Source: JBMYRH01 sp049602155 (GTDB lineage: Bacteria; Myxococcota_A; UBA9042; PHBI01; JBMYRH01). From it: DNA of 64,000 nucleotides. The notes under the pieces are model-generated. The model worked only from the letters and a program-made list of their open reading frames with translations. It ran no database searches and was not told the origin of the DNA. Location of the stretch: positions 248,001 to 312,000 of the forward strand of contig JBMYRH010000004.1 in the NCBI GenBank assembly GCA_049602155.1. The letters run 5' to 3'. Made by a program: the position numbers and the translations under genes. How positions within the stretch are numbered: position 1 is the stretch's first letter; every line of letters begins with the position of its first letter. Below are positions 17,284 through 25,553 of the stretch, piece after piece.

Positions 17284-18812
17284 CCCTGCATCGCAGTGCG
17301 CTGCATGTAAAGGTCCATGCCACGCTCTCCACCCAGCTCTTCACCGCCGCCGGCTCGCCCGGGGCCACCGTGGACAAGCTGTGGCAGCACTGTCCCAGGG
17401 CCAGGGGCGCTCTCAGCGATCTTAGCGCTCCCCAGCATCACGCGGCCACTCCAGGGTGCGAGCCCCAGCGCTGCGTCTCGGGTCCAGGTGCGATCGTCAC
17501 TAAAGACCGACGCCACCAAGCCACCCTTGCCTCGGGCGACTAGAGCCGCAGCGCCCTCTGCCGAGCCATCGTAAGGCAAGATCGTGACAGCGGGCCCAAA
17601 GACCTCGTGATCGTGGACAGCATCAGCAGCCAGGGCCGCGGATGGGTCTGCCGCTTTGAAGATATGCGCGTCGACGAAGTAACCGGTATCGCCCTCCACG
17701 CCGTGCAGCTCTGTGGGGCGCCCTTCTCCGGCGACCCGCTCCACGCAGCCCGAGAGTCGGCTGAGTCCCTCAAGGACGTCGTCACGTTGCCGCGCGGAGA
17801 CCACAGGCCCCATGCGCACACCTTCGGCGAAGGGGTCACCAATACGTAAGCGAGAGAGGCTGTCCTTGAGCGCATCAATCACATCGTCTACGCCGTCTGC
17901 GGGGACCATGACGCGACGAATCGCCGTACATTTCTGGCCCGTCTTCTGGGTCATGTCCTGAAACACTGCGCGCACCATCATGTCCCACGCGGGATCACCT
18001 GCCTCGACATCTGGCCCCAGCACCGCAGCATTGACGCTGTCTGCCTCAACATTGACGGGCACACCGCCGGCGACCACATGAGGCAACGTGCGGAGCGTCT
18101 GCCCCACAGCGCTCGAGCCCGTGAAGGCGAGGACGTCTCCTGTCGTGAGGTGGTCAAGGAGGTCACCGGGGCTCCCCGCGACGAGGCTGAAGGCACCTGC
18201 GGGAAGTTCACCAGTCTCAACGAGGGCCTTGGTGAGCGCATGCGCGACGTACGCCGTCGCTGTCGCAGGCTTGCTGATGACGGGCATCCCCGCCAAGAGG
18301 GCCACAGCCGCTTTCTCCGCCAGCCCCCAAGCCGGGAAGTTGTAGGCGTTCACATGCACCGCGACGCCCGTCCGCGGCGTCTTGATATGCAGGCCTGCAA
18401 AGCGTCGAGAGCGGAGCAGCTCAATCGCTTCTCCGTCGACCAAATAGCGGCGCTCACCGAGCTCCTCCCCGAGCTCGGCATAGGCGGCCAGCGTGAAGGA
18501 CGCCCCATCCACGTCGAACTTGGCGTCACTCCGAGTGGCCCCATTATTCAACATAGAGAGCTCAAGTAACTCGTTTCGTGACGCAACTACGGCCTCGGAA
18601 AGGGCTCGCAGCATCGCACCACGCTGGGCAAAGGTCATGGCACGGAGCGCTGGACCACCGGTCTCGCGGGCGAAGGCCATGGCAGCGTTGAAGTTCAACC
18701 CTCGCGTCGATGTTGACGCGATCGCCGCCTCTGTGGACGGGTTAACAAGGGACGTCATGGGCCCCTCTCCGGCCACCCACTCCCCTCCAAGATAGCTTCG
18801 GATCTGCTCCAT
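17244..18812 (-). CDS. Aldehyde dehydrogenase, PaaZ/BoxD type
   Basis: A start at ATG 18812, with AAGGAG 6 bases upstream, gives 522 residues; a further ATG 27 bases upstream has no such site. The product matches the ALDH half of PaaZ and the standalone BoxD (3,4-dehydroadipyl-CoA semialdehyde dehydrogenase). It has the NAD-binding NAYNFPAWGLAEK and TGSSAVGQTLR, the catalytic Glu region VNVEADSVNAAVLGPDV, and the nucleophilic Cys in KTGQKCTAIRRV. The C-terminal GGPGRAGGGEELGGERGM is diagnostic of this subfamily. The hydratase domain of PaaZ is absent. It probably oxidises a semialdehyde CoA-thioester in aromatic-acid breakdown; no other paa or box gene is nearby, so the exact substrate is open. 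Confidence 0.88.
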   Translation of the reverse strand: MEQIRSYLGGEWVAGEGPMTSLVNPSTEAAIASTSTRGLNFNAAMAFARETGGPALRAMTFAQRGAMLRALSEAVVASRNELLELSMLNNGATRSDAKFDVDGASFTLAAYAELGEELGERRYLVDGEAIELLRSRRFAGLHIKTPRTGVAVHVNAYNFPAWGLAEKAAVALLAGMPVISKPATATAYVAHALTKALVETGELPAGAFSLVAGSPGDLLDHLTTGDVLAFTGSSAVGQTLRTLPHVVAGGVPVNVEADSVNAAVLGPDVEAGDPAWDMMVRAVFQDMTQKTGQKCTAIRRVMVPADGVDDVIDALKDSLSRLRIGDPFAEGVRMGPVVSARQRDDVLEGLSRLSGCVERVAGEGRPTELHGVEGDTGYFVDAHIFKAADPSAALAADAVHDHEVFGPAVTILPYDGSAEGAAALVARGKGGLVASVFSDDRTWTRDAALGLAPWSGRVMLGSAKIAESAPGPGTVLPQLVHGGPGRAGGGEELGGERGMDLYMQRTAMQGYRPLLERLFDGT

Positions 18813-18865
18813 GTCCCTCTCCTTGATGCGCTTATTCACCTCATACCGCAGGCGCTGCGGCGGGT

Positions 18866-19432
18866 CTAGACCCTACGAACGCGGCCCCAAATCAGCTCAT
18901 GCACCTCTTCGAAGGCGGCGTAGGGGAGTTCCCAAGGTTTCCGGGCCGGTGGTGGCTCGACGTTCATCCCTGCCCGCAGGTAGAACCAATGTAAGCGTCG
19001 CTGAGCCCGATCGACCCGCTCTTCGTAGCGTCGGATGTGCTCTAGGCAGCTCGCGTGGTTGACCGTCTCTTGGATCCGGATGGGATCGTAAAGCCTGACG
19101 ATCGCCAGACGCCCGTTGGAGTAAAATTGTACGACGTCAGCGTCGCGCCCCTTCAACTCCATCTCTAGGCGCTCCAACTCACGGGCGAGTCGGACGCGCA
19201 GCGGGACGCTCACGTTCCCCCCTTGCACAACGGCATACACCCCACCCAAGGTGCGCCTGACGTGCTTCGCGACCTCTCTCGGCGCGCGCCCCCGGACCTG
19301 CCTGAACAGCTGCGCTACCCTCTCTGCGGCGGCCTCCAGGTTCTCGTCACTGATCGGGGAACGGGCGTCGTCCACGATCAACGCACCATCGGCAAGACGG
19401 CCCCGCGCAAGGTCTGTCCATCCGGCCCACAT
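18866..19432 (-). CDS. Conserved-looking hypothetical cytoplasmic protein, coiled-coil rich
   Basis: Up to 188 residues, with no signal or membrane segment. It is helical and charged (VRLARELERLEMELKGRDAD, RRYEERVDRAQRRLHWFYLR), with a central VVQFYSNGRLAIVRLYDPIRI. I do not recognise the family. Two starts are possible. The ATG at 19432 has AAGG 9 bases upstream but overlaps the preceding gene by 55 bases. A TTG at 19381 overlaps that gene's stop as TTGA. The gene follows the glucodextranase-C-like gene in the same direction and is likely co-transcribed with it. Confidence 0.6.
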   Translation of the reverse strand: MWAGWTDLARGRLADGALIVDDARSPISDENLEAAAERVAQLFRQVRGRAPREVAKHVRRTLGGVYAVVQGGNVSVPLRVRLARELERLEMELKGRDADVVQFYSNGRLAIVRLYDPIRIQETVNHASCLEHIRRYEERVDRAQRRLHWFYLRAGMNVEPPPARKPWELPYAAFEEVHELIWGRVRRV

Positions 19433-20199
19433 TCATAAGCGAGCGCCTTCTTCTGAGCCTCGCGCTCTTCATCAAGACCTCGGGCCGGTGCCACGAGGAT
19501 ATCGAGGACATGAGGATCGCACTCCCAGTCATTGCCGCCCCCAAAGCGGTGCTGACCGGGCAACTCGTTGACCTTTCGGCTGAGTAAGTCGCGACGATCT
19601 GGGTACCCTTCATTTGACTGCACCACAGCTTGAACGCCCCAGGTCGCTTTCGGTTTGCCGCCCAGCGCGCTCTTCTTCACCGTCACGGAGATCGTCTTGC
19701 CGCGCACACTCACTTTGGTCGGCAATACGATCGCCTTCTTCATCTTTGGCGCCTTGGCGCTGGCCTCCTGTGCGATACGCTGATTCGGCTGGGGTGACAC
19801 GATGACCACTCTTTCCCAGGCGTCCGCAGGTGCGAAGGTGGCGTTGATACCAGGCAGTGTCTCAGTGAAGCCGCTGTTGGCCGCGTTATCCGTGTCGAGA
19901 TAGATCTGCACCATCTGCAGTGAGAACCCATGCCCTCCCCACGAGCGGGAATCCCATGGGTCGGTCACAGGGGCGCTCATCGTCACACTGAACACGACCT
20001 TGGAGCCCTTGGTCTTGATCGACACCGCCCTGAGGTCAAAGGTCCCTCGCCGATAATCGGCGTGAGTCGGATAGGTATATGTACCGGGACCGAAATCGTC
20101 CTCAGCAGGATCGGTGAGGAGGCGTGTCCCTGCGCTCGCTGAGGTAGCGAGCAAGCAAACGATCGTGAGAACAAATCCAGTAAACTTGAGGACCTTCAT
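19378..20199 (-). CDS. Secreted protein with glucodextranase C-terminal-like domain
   Basis: The 273-residue product has a Sec signal peptide (VLTIVCLLATSASAGTRL, predicted cleavage after A-S-A). Nearly all the rest fits the glucodextranase_C/DOMON-like beta-sandwich: DPAEDDFGPGTYTYPTHADY, GTFDLRAVSIKTKGSKVVF, GGHGFSLQMVQIYLDTD and NPxxxRxxQE-like segments. This family binds sugar or haem-like ligands and is often attached to GH15/GH57 enzymes; here it stands alone with no catalytic domain. The start overlaps the stop of the small upstream gene as ATGA. It could be a secreted glycan-binding protein. Confidence 0.85.
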   Translation of the reverse strand: MKVLKFTGFVLTIVCLLATSASAGTRLLTDPAEDDFGPGTYTYPTHADYRRGTFDLRAVSIKTKGSKVVFSVTMSAPVTDPWDSRSWGGHGFSLQMVQIYLDTDNAANSGFTETLPGINATFAPADAWERVVIVSPQPNQRIAQEASAKAPKMKKAIVLPTKVSVRGKTISVTVKKSALGGKPKATWGVQAVVQSNEGYPDRRDLLSRKVNELPGQHRFGGGNDWECDPHVLDILVAPARGLDEEREAQKKALAYECGPDGQTLRGAVLPMVR

Positions 20200-20579
20200 G
20201 CGCGGGGCTCCTGATCAACCTGGTCTGTCAGCTCAACGGCTGGGGGCTCGTACGTACCAGACACGCGGGTGCTTTGACTCATTCGTCTCCAACCGGGTGT
20301 CGAGACACGGTCTTCGTTCCCGACCTGATGGCCAAACAGCTGCCTACCCGGCGCTCCGCACTTGGCCACAGGAGCTGGCGCGCAGACACCTGCTCTCCCC
20401 TGGGCCATGAGTGCCACTGCACCACGTAACCTCTGGGCGGCCCCCCGGTGTTCCCGCCGCTCCAGCGAGTCTGGTTGCGACGCGACGCGGCGCTTTGACA
20501 GCTCAAGGAGCGACGCGTAGTGCGCGATGGTCGTGCACCAAGCGTCCGCTGTTCCGAGGCGAGCAAAAGCAGTCTTCAA
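20196..20579 (-). CDS. Possible small gene linking trpB to the glucodextranase-like gene
   Basis: A TTG at 20579 overlaps the trpB stop as TTGA, and the stop overlaps the next ATG as ATGA, so this frame fits exactly between two genes. The 127-residue product begins MKTAFARLGTADAWCTTIAH, with a helical first third (YASLLELSKRRVASQPDSLE). The remainder is Arg/Gln-rich with no recognisable motif. An in-frame ATG inside trpB would lengthen it by 21 residues. The snug fit is the main evidence; the protein content is weak, so it may be a spurious frame in a 380-base leader. Confidence 0.45.
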   Translation of the reverse strand: MKTAFARLGTADAWCTTIAHYASLLELSKRRVASQPDSLERREHRGAAQRLRGAVALMAQGRAGVCAPAPVAKCGAPGRQLFGHQVGNEDRVSTPGWRRMSQSTRVSGTYEPPAVELTDQVDQEPRA

Positions 20580-21796
20580 ATCTCGATCCCAAGCGCTGCG
20601 GCCACGGTGTGCGTGTCTTTGTCGCCTCGCCCGCTCAGGCAAACGACGACATGCTGATCCGAGCGCATGCTTCGCGCCAACTCAACCGCACCAGCGATGG
20701 CGTGACTCGACTCAAGCGCCGGCATGATCCCCTCGCGGCGACACAGGAGTTCGAACGCCTCCAGCGCCTCTGAATCGGTGACCGACTGGTACGTCACGCG
20801 GCCTGTGTCCTTTAACCACGCGTGCTCAGGACCTACCCCTGGGTAATCAAGCCCTGCTGAAATACTGTGTGTCGCCTCGATAAACCCGTGGTCATCTTGC
20901 AGCAGATACGTCTTGGAGCCATGCAGGACTCCGACCGTGCCAGCGACCAGCGTCGCAGCATGGGCCCCGGACTCCAGACCTTCTCCCGCCGCCTCGATGC
21001 CGACGATCTCCACCGGACGTCCGTCGACCTCTTCATCGAGGAAAGGGTGAAACAAGCCGATCGCGTTGGAGCCCCCTCCAACACACGCCACCAAGGCGTC
21101 GGGGTTTCGTCCAATCTGCGCCAGACATTGCCGGCGCGCTTCCTGCCCAATCACAGCTTGAAAGTCGCGCACCATCGTCGGGTAAGGGTGGGGACCAGCC
21201 GCAGATCCGATCACGTAGAAGGTGTCACTCGGGTCCGCCACCCAGTCGCGCATCGCCTCGTTCATCGCATCTTTCAGGGTGCGCGAGCCACCGGTCACAG
21301 GCACCACTTCGGCCCCAAGTAAACGCATCCTGAAGACGTTGAGCCGCTGGCGAGCGATGTCTTCCTCGCCCATGTACACCACGCAGGGGAAGCCAAAACG
21401 AGCAGCGACCGTCGCCGTTGCGACGCCATGTTGGCCAGCCCCCGTCTCGGCGATGATGCGTGTGCGCCCCATGGCTCGTGCGAGGAGCACCTGACCCAGG
21501 CAGTTGTTAATCTTGTGCGCCCCGGTGTGGTTGAGGTCCTCGCGCTTCAACCAAATGGTCGCTCCGCCTGCGACCTCGGAGAGGCGCTCTGCGCGGTAGA
21601 GCGGCGAAGGGCGCCCGACATAATGCGACAAGAGCCCGTCGAGTTCCGCCTGGAACGCTGGTGTAGGGACCAGCGTTTGAAAGGCCTCCTCCAGCGCCAA
21701 CAAGGACGGCATGAGTATCTCGGAGACATAACGGCCACCGAAGTCGCCGAAACGGCCCGGCGCGTCACCCTGAGACGATGCAATGACATCAGACAT
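20576..21796 (-). CDS. trpB: Tryptophan synthase beta chain
   Basis: I choose ATG 21796 (406 residues, usual length), beginning MSDVIASSQGDAPGRFGDFG; a GTG at 21904 would add 36 residues that run into the divergent gene's start. The PLP Lys lies in EDLNHTGAHKINN, the phosphate loop is GGGSNAIG, and catalytic-site segments include GAGQHGVATATVAA and the C-terminal VVCLSGRGDKDTHTV. It joins serine and indole to make tryptophan. No trpA or other trp gene is adjacent, which is unusual; trpB alone suggests the rest of the pathway is scattered, or that this is a TrpB paralogue acting on free indole. Confidence 0.95.
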   Translation of the reverse strand: MSDVIASSQGDAPGRFGDFGGRYVSEILMPSLLALEEAFQTLVPTPAFQAELDGLLSHYVGRPSPLYRAERLSEVAGGATIWLKREDLNHTGAHKINNCLGQVLLARAMGRTRIIAETGAGQHGVATATVAARFGFPCVVYMGEEDIARQRLNVFRMRLLGAEVVPVTGGSRTLKDAMNEAMRDWVADPSDTFYVIGSAAGPHPYPTMVRDFQAVIGQEARRQCLAQIGRNPDALVACVGGGSNAIGLFHPFLDEEVDGRPVEIVGIEAAGEGLESGAHAATLVAGTVGVLHGSKTYLLQDDHGFIEATHSISAGLDYPGVGPEHAWLKDTGRVTYQSVTDSEALEAFELLCRREGIMPALESSHAIAGAVELARSMRSDQHVVVCLSGRGDKDTHTVAAALGIEI

Positions 21797-21874
21797 GACG
21801 GCATCATAGTCAGGCGCCGGTTCGAACGGCAACAGCCACTTCCCTCTCTCCTTGACGGGTCGCCAGCCTGTGGG

Positions 21875-23233
21875 ATGCTCGCGAGCATGTTCGGCCTCGG
21901 TCACCCTCGCGCCATCCTAGGCGCACTGGTCATGCTCCTCGTTCCACAGACGAGCGCGCTAGCCAGCCCCTCTGCGGCCCCACCTGAACGCACACGTGCC
22001 CTTCAGACACGGGTACAGAGCAACCCCCTCGATGCCCTCGCCCACAACGAACTCGGGGTCGCCCTCGCGGGCTCTGGAGACCTGATCGCCGCGCAACGTC
22101 ACTTGTGGCTCGCCGTCATCGCAGACGAGACCCTCGTAGACGCATGGGCCAATTTGGCGATGACACAACGGAAGTCAAAGCAACACAGAGAGGCCACCGC
22201 GACGTTCGGGAGGGCGCTGAGCCTCAAGGCTGAGCAGCCTGAGGTGTGGTACGCAGCAGCCGCTTCATTGAGATCCCTCACACAAAACGAAGCGTCGATG
22301 TTCGCTCTACAGACCTTCATCAAGTACGCCCCAAAGGCGCACCCGAAGAGGAGCAAGGTCTCTCGTATCTTGGTGAAATGGCGCAAAGACGGCCTGAACC
22401 CCGTGGCCCCTCGGTGGCCTGCACCCAACCCTCCGCCAGCACTCGTGCAGCACATCGCGAAGGCGACCGCCGACGCCGCCCAGCCGACGCCTCCCGCCGA
22501 TGGACCTGTTGTCCTGACTCCTGCGCGTCAGTCACCATTCGAGCCAACGAACAGCGCGGTCGCGCTGCCCAGCCATGGAGGCGACGCAGCGTTCGAGGGG
22601 CAGCGCTACGTCGAGGCCCTCAGGAACTATGAGAGCGAGGCCACCCTCCGCCCTAATGACGGCGTGTTGCTCTACAAGATCGGCGCGACGCGCTCCATCC
22701 TCGGGGATCCCACGGGCGCCTTGCGCGCATGGCGACGCGTCCTTCAACAGGCCCCTGACCGTTTGATCTTGAACCGTCAGATCGCGTTCGCCACGCGGCG
22801 GCTCGCCGATTGGGGGATGATTGAGACCACCCGCGCCGTCCCCAAGGAGCTCGTCCCAGCCACTCGAGCCGCACTTCTAGCCCAAGATCCTGCGGATGCT
22901 CTGGTGTTAACGCGGGGCACCAACGATCCGGAAGCGCTCCTCCTCAGAGGCGAGGCGGCCCTGCGGCTTGGTCAACTCGATGTCGCGCGCGCTGCGTTCG
23001 ATGCAGGGATTGCGATGACCCCCAATGACCGCGATCTGCGCGCTGGACAAATCGAAGTGATGATTCACCTCGGCAGCACCAATGCCGAAGAAGCGGCCCA
23101 AGAGTGGATGGACGATATGCAAGGCACGACGGCTGCATTTCTAGCCGAGCGCGCCCTCGTAGTGGCCCGGCGCATCCAGTACGGAAGCACCGCGAGCGAC
23201 GCCGGCGATGAATTTGATGACGACCTAGAATAA
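21875..23233 (+). CDS. Exported TPR-repeat protein
   Basis: The start is ATG 21875 or 21887; the former gives 452 residues. A Sec signal peptide (AILGALVMLLVPQTSALASP) is followed by tetratricopeptide repeats: NPLDALAHNELGVALAGSGD, TLVDAWANLAMTQRKSKQHR and AEQPEVWYAAAASLRSLTQN make a first block. After a Pro/Ala linker (about residues 170-215), a second block holds EGQRYVEALRNYESEATLRP and so on. The C-terminus is acidic (DAGDEFDDDLE). TPR proteins of this type scaffold envelope complexes. It is divergent from trpB across about 78 bases. Confidence 0.85.
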   Translation: MLASMFGLGHPRAILGALVMLLVPQTSALASPSAAPPERTRALQTRVQSNPLDALAHNELGVALAGSGDLIAAQRHLWLAVIADETLVDAWANLAMTQRKSKQHREATATFGRALSLKAEQPEVWYAAAASLRSLTQNEASMFALQTFIKYAPKAHPKRSKVSRILVKWRKDGLNPVAPRWPAPNPPPALVQHIAKATADAAQPTPPADGPVVLTPARQSPFEPTNSAVALPSHGGDAAFEGQRYVEALRNYESEATLRPNDGVLLYKIGATRSILGDPTGALRAWRRVLQQAPDRLILNRQIAFATRRLADWGMIETTRAVPKELVPATRAALLAQDPADALVLTRGTNDPEALLLRGEAALRLGQLDVARAAFDAGIAMTPNDRDLRAGQIEVMIHLGSTNAEEAAQEWMDDMQGTTAAFLAERALVVARRIQYGSTASDAGDEFDDDLE

Positions 23234-23352
23234 GAGAGCCGAGGGCGAGGCGTTTCTTTTTTAGTCGAGCTGCGATAAAAACGGCGCCCGGTGGATGAGG
23301 AATTCGCCACGTTGGAGGTCTCCCTCCGCCGTCAGACTCAGAGAGGTGCCAC

Positions 23353-25125
23353 ATGGCCAACACAATCGCCGAAGTCTTAGCAGCGACCACTGAAGCTCAC
23401 GGGCAGCGCCCCGCGATGCGTTACAAGAAAGACAACCGCTGGCACGACATCACGTGGACCCAGTACTCCGATGACGCCCGAAAGGTCGCAAAGGCCTTCA
23501 TCAAGCTCGGCTTAGCGCCAGGCTCTGGCGTCTCCATCATCGGCTACAACTGTCCGCAATGGTTCACGGCTGATGTCGCGGCCATCCTGGCAGGTGGCGT
23601 GCCCGCTGGCATTTACACGACCTGCAGCGCCGAGCAGTGCCAGTACATCACCGAGCACTGTGACGCTGACATCGTCGTCGCAGAGAACGCCGAGCAGCTC
23701 GCTAAGTTCAAAGAGGTCCGAGCGCAACTCCCGAAGGTGAAGGCCTACGTGTTGATGTTCGGCGAGGATCCGGACGGCGAAGCCCTGACCTGGGACGCCG
23801 TCCTTGAGATGGGCGCAACCGAGTCCGACGAGGCACTCGACGAGCGGCTCGCTGCTCAGCAGCCCGATGACGTCTGTACGCTCATCTACACCTCTGGGAC
23901 CACAGGGCCTCCTAAGGCCGTCATGATCACGCACACCAACATCATCTGGACGGCAGAGACCGCGATGCAGGTGATCCGAGGCGGCCATGAGGACATCCTC
24001 CTGAGCTACCTGCCTTTGAGCCACATCGCCGAGCAGCTCATCTCGGTCCATGGCCCAATGGCGATGGGCGCTTGTACCGCCTTCGCAGAGGGCCTTGAGC
24101 AGCTGGGAGACAACCTCCGCGAGGTTCGGCCCACCTTCTTCCTTGGCGTCCCACGTGTCTGGGAGAAGATCCAGGCGAAGATGGTCGCAGCTGGCGCTCA
24201 AAATCCACCCCTGAAGAAGAAGATCGCCGCTTGGGCGCGAAAGGTCGGCCTCGAGGCGGGCTACGCGGAGCAAAAGGGCGAAGGCAAGCCGATGTTCTTC
24301 GGCCTCGCTAACAAGCTTGTCTTCTCGAAGGTCCGCGAAAAACTGGGCCTCGATCGCTGCCGTATGGCGATAACCTCCGCGGCTCCTATCTCGAAGAGCA
24401 CCCTCGAGTTCTTCCTCAGCCTCGGACTGCCGATCTATGAGGTCTATGGCATGAGCGAGTGCACGGGCCCCGCGACGATCTCATTGCCTCACCGATACCA
24501 GACCGGGAGCGCTGGCTTCTGTATCCCAGGGGCCGAGCTCAAGATCGCTGAGGACGGTGAGGTCTGCATGCGCGGACGCCACGTCTTCAAGGGCTACTAC
24601 AAGAACGACGCTGTGACCGCTGAGACCATCGACGAGGACGGCTGGCTGCACTCGGGCGACATCGGGACTATCGATGATGCTGGCTTCTTGAAGATCACGG
24701 ACCGTAAAAAGGATCTCCTCATCACGGCGGGCGGCGAAAACATCGCACCTCAGCTGATTGAAGGGCAGCTCAAGTCGATCCCTGTCGTGGCTCAAGCCGT
24801 GGTCGTCGGCGACCGTCGTAAGTACCTCGCTGCGTTGTTCACCTTGGATCCCGAGAAGGTCGTCGCTGAGGCGCAAGCCTGTGGAAGCTCCGCGACCGAC
24901 GTCGATTCAGCCTCCACTTGCGAGACGTTCCACGCACACCTCCAAGCTCAGGTCGAAGAGATCAACAAGAGCCTCGCGCGCGTCCAGACCATCAAGCGCT
25001 TCGTCATTATCCCTGGCGAGTTCACGATCGAAGGCGGGGAGTTGACCCCCACGATGAAGATCAAGCGCAAGGTCATTCGCGAGAAGTATGCGGCTCAAAT
25101 CGAGGATCTCTACCCCAACAGCTAG
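23353..25125 (+). CDS. Long-chain fatty acid-CoA ligase (AMP-forming)
   Basis: The 590-residue enzyme belongs to the FadD15/bubblegum-type acyl-CoA synthetases. The AMP-binding P-loop is IYTSGTTGPPKAVMITHTN, the central motif is YGMSECTGPATISLP, and the adenylate-binding DGWLHSGDIGTIDDAG and ITDRKKDLLITAGGENI close the site. The catalytic Lys lies in LTPTMKIKRKVI near the C-terminus. It activates fatty acids with ATP and CoA at the membrane face, for lipid synthesis or beta-oxidation. Predicted length fits the family. A hairpin with a UUCG loop follows the gene at 25158-25180. The enzyme is functionally close to the dienoyl-CoA isomerase gene at 61 kb. Confidence 0.93.
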   Translation: MANTIAEVLAATTEAHGQRPAMRYKKDNRWHDITWTQYSDDARKVAKAFIKLGLAPGSGVSIIGYNCPQWFTADVAAILAGGVPAGIYTTCSAEQCQYITEHCDADIVVAENAEQLAKFKEVRAQLPKVKAYVLMFGEDPDGEALTWDAVLEMGATESDEALDERLAAQQPDDVCTLIYTSGTTGPPKAVMITHTNIIWTAETAMQVIRGGHEDILLSYLPLSHIAEQLISVHGPMAMGACTAFAEGLEQLGDNLREVRPTFFLGVPRVWEKIQAKMVAAGAQNPPLKKKIAAWARKVGLEAGYAEQKGEGKPMFFGLANKLVFSKVREKLGLDRCRMAITSAAPISKSTLEFFLSLGLPIYEVYGMSECTGPATISLPHRYQTGSAGFCIPGAELKIAEDGEVCMRGRHVFKGYYKNDAVTAETIDEDGWLHSGDIGTIDDAGFLKITDRKKDLLITAGGENIAPQLIEGQLKSIPVVAQAVVVGDRRKYLAALFTLDPEKVVAEAQACGSSATDVDSASTCETFHAHLQAQVEEINKSLARVQTIKRFVIIPGEFTIEGGELTPTMKIKRKVIREKYAAQIEDLYPNS

Positions 25126-25157
25126 GGCGGGCGCACAGCGACTCGACCTCTCGCGCT

Positions 25158-25183
25158 CCGACGTCACTTCGGTGATGTCGGGG
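25158..25183 (+). terminator. UUCG-capped hairpin downstream of the acyl-CoA ligase
   Basis: GACGTCAC-TTCG-GTGATGTC (25160-25179) is an eight-base-pair stem with one wobble pair and a very stable UUCG tetraloop. It is extended outward by CTCC/GGGG pairing. It lies about 35 bases after the stop codon. There is no strong T run, only pyrimidine-rich sequence, so it may act as a weak or bidirectional terminator between two convergent genes. Confidence 0.55.
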
Positions 25184-25553
25184 GTGCGCTCTGTCTCCCC
25201 TTGTGCTCACTTCACACGCTGGCTTACCGGTGCGCGTCCGCCACTGCGCGCGGACTCATAACTAGTCGTATTAACCACAGCGCTCACGATCGCTGAGGCG
25301 ACGGTCCCGTACCGGCTCCGCGCTTACAGCCCCCCTCCTAGCGCCTGCGATCGCGAGACGACGCAGCAGGAGCTCTGCGCATCGTCGAGGGTGACCGTTG
25401 TGCGTGACGAAGGTCTCTGCGACGCTCACATGACAGGGAGGTCGCACCTCAGGCTCCCCCCAGAGAGGAGGCCGAAGCGGGGAAGGAGTCGCCCCTGAGG
25501 GACACAAGCGAAGCGCAGGTCGCTAGCGAGCTGAGGCTCCAGGGTCCGCTCTC
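25184..25553. other. Non-coding gap between convergent genes
   Basis: About 370 bases with no supported gene on either strand; the short open frames lack ribosome sites and normal codon usage. Apart from the hairpin at its left end, I see only GC-rich sequence and a few short inverted repeats, nothing I can name. Confidence 0.5.

Noticed and set aside
23234..23352. Terminator-like T-rich stretch after the TPR gene
   Set aside because: A T run is present, but I could not find a stem of more than three base pairs beside it.
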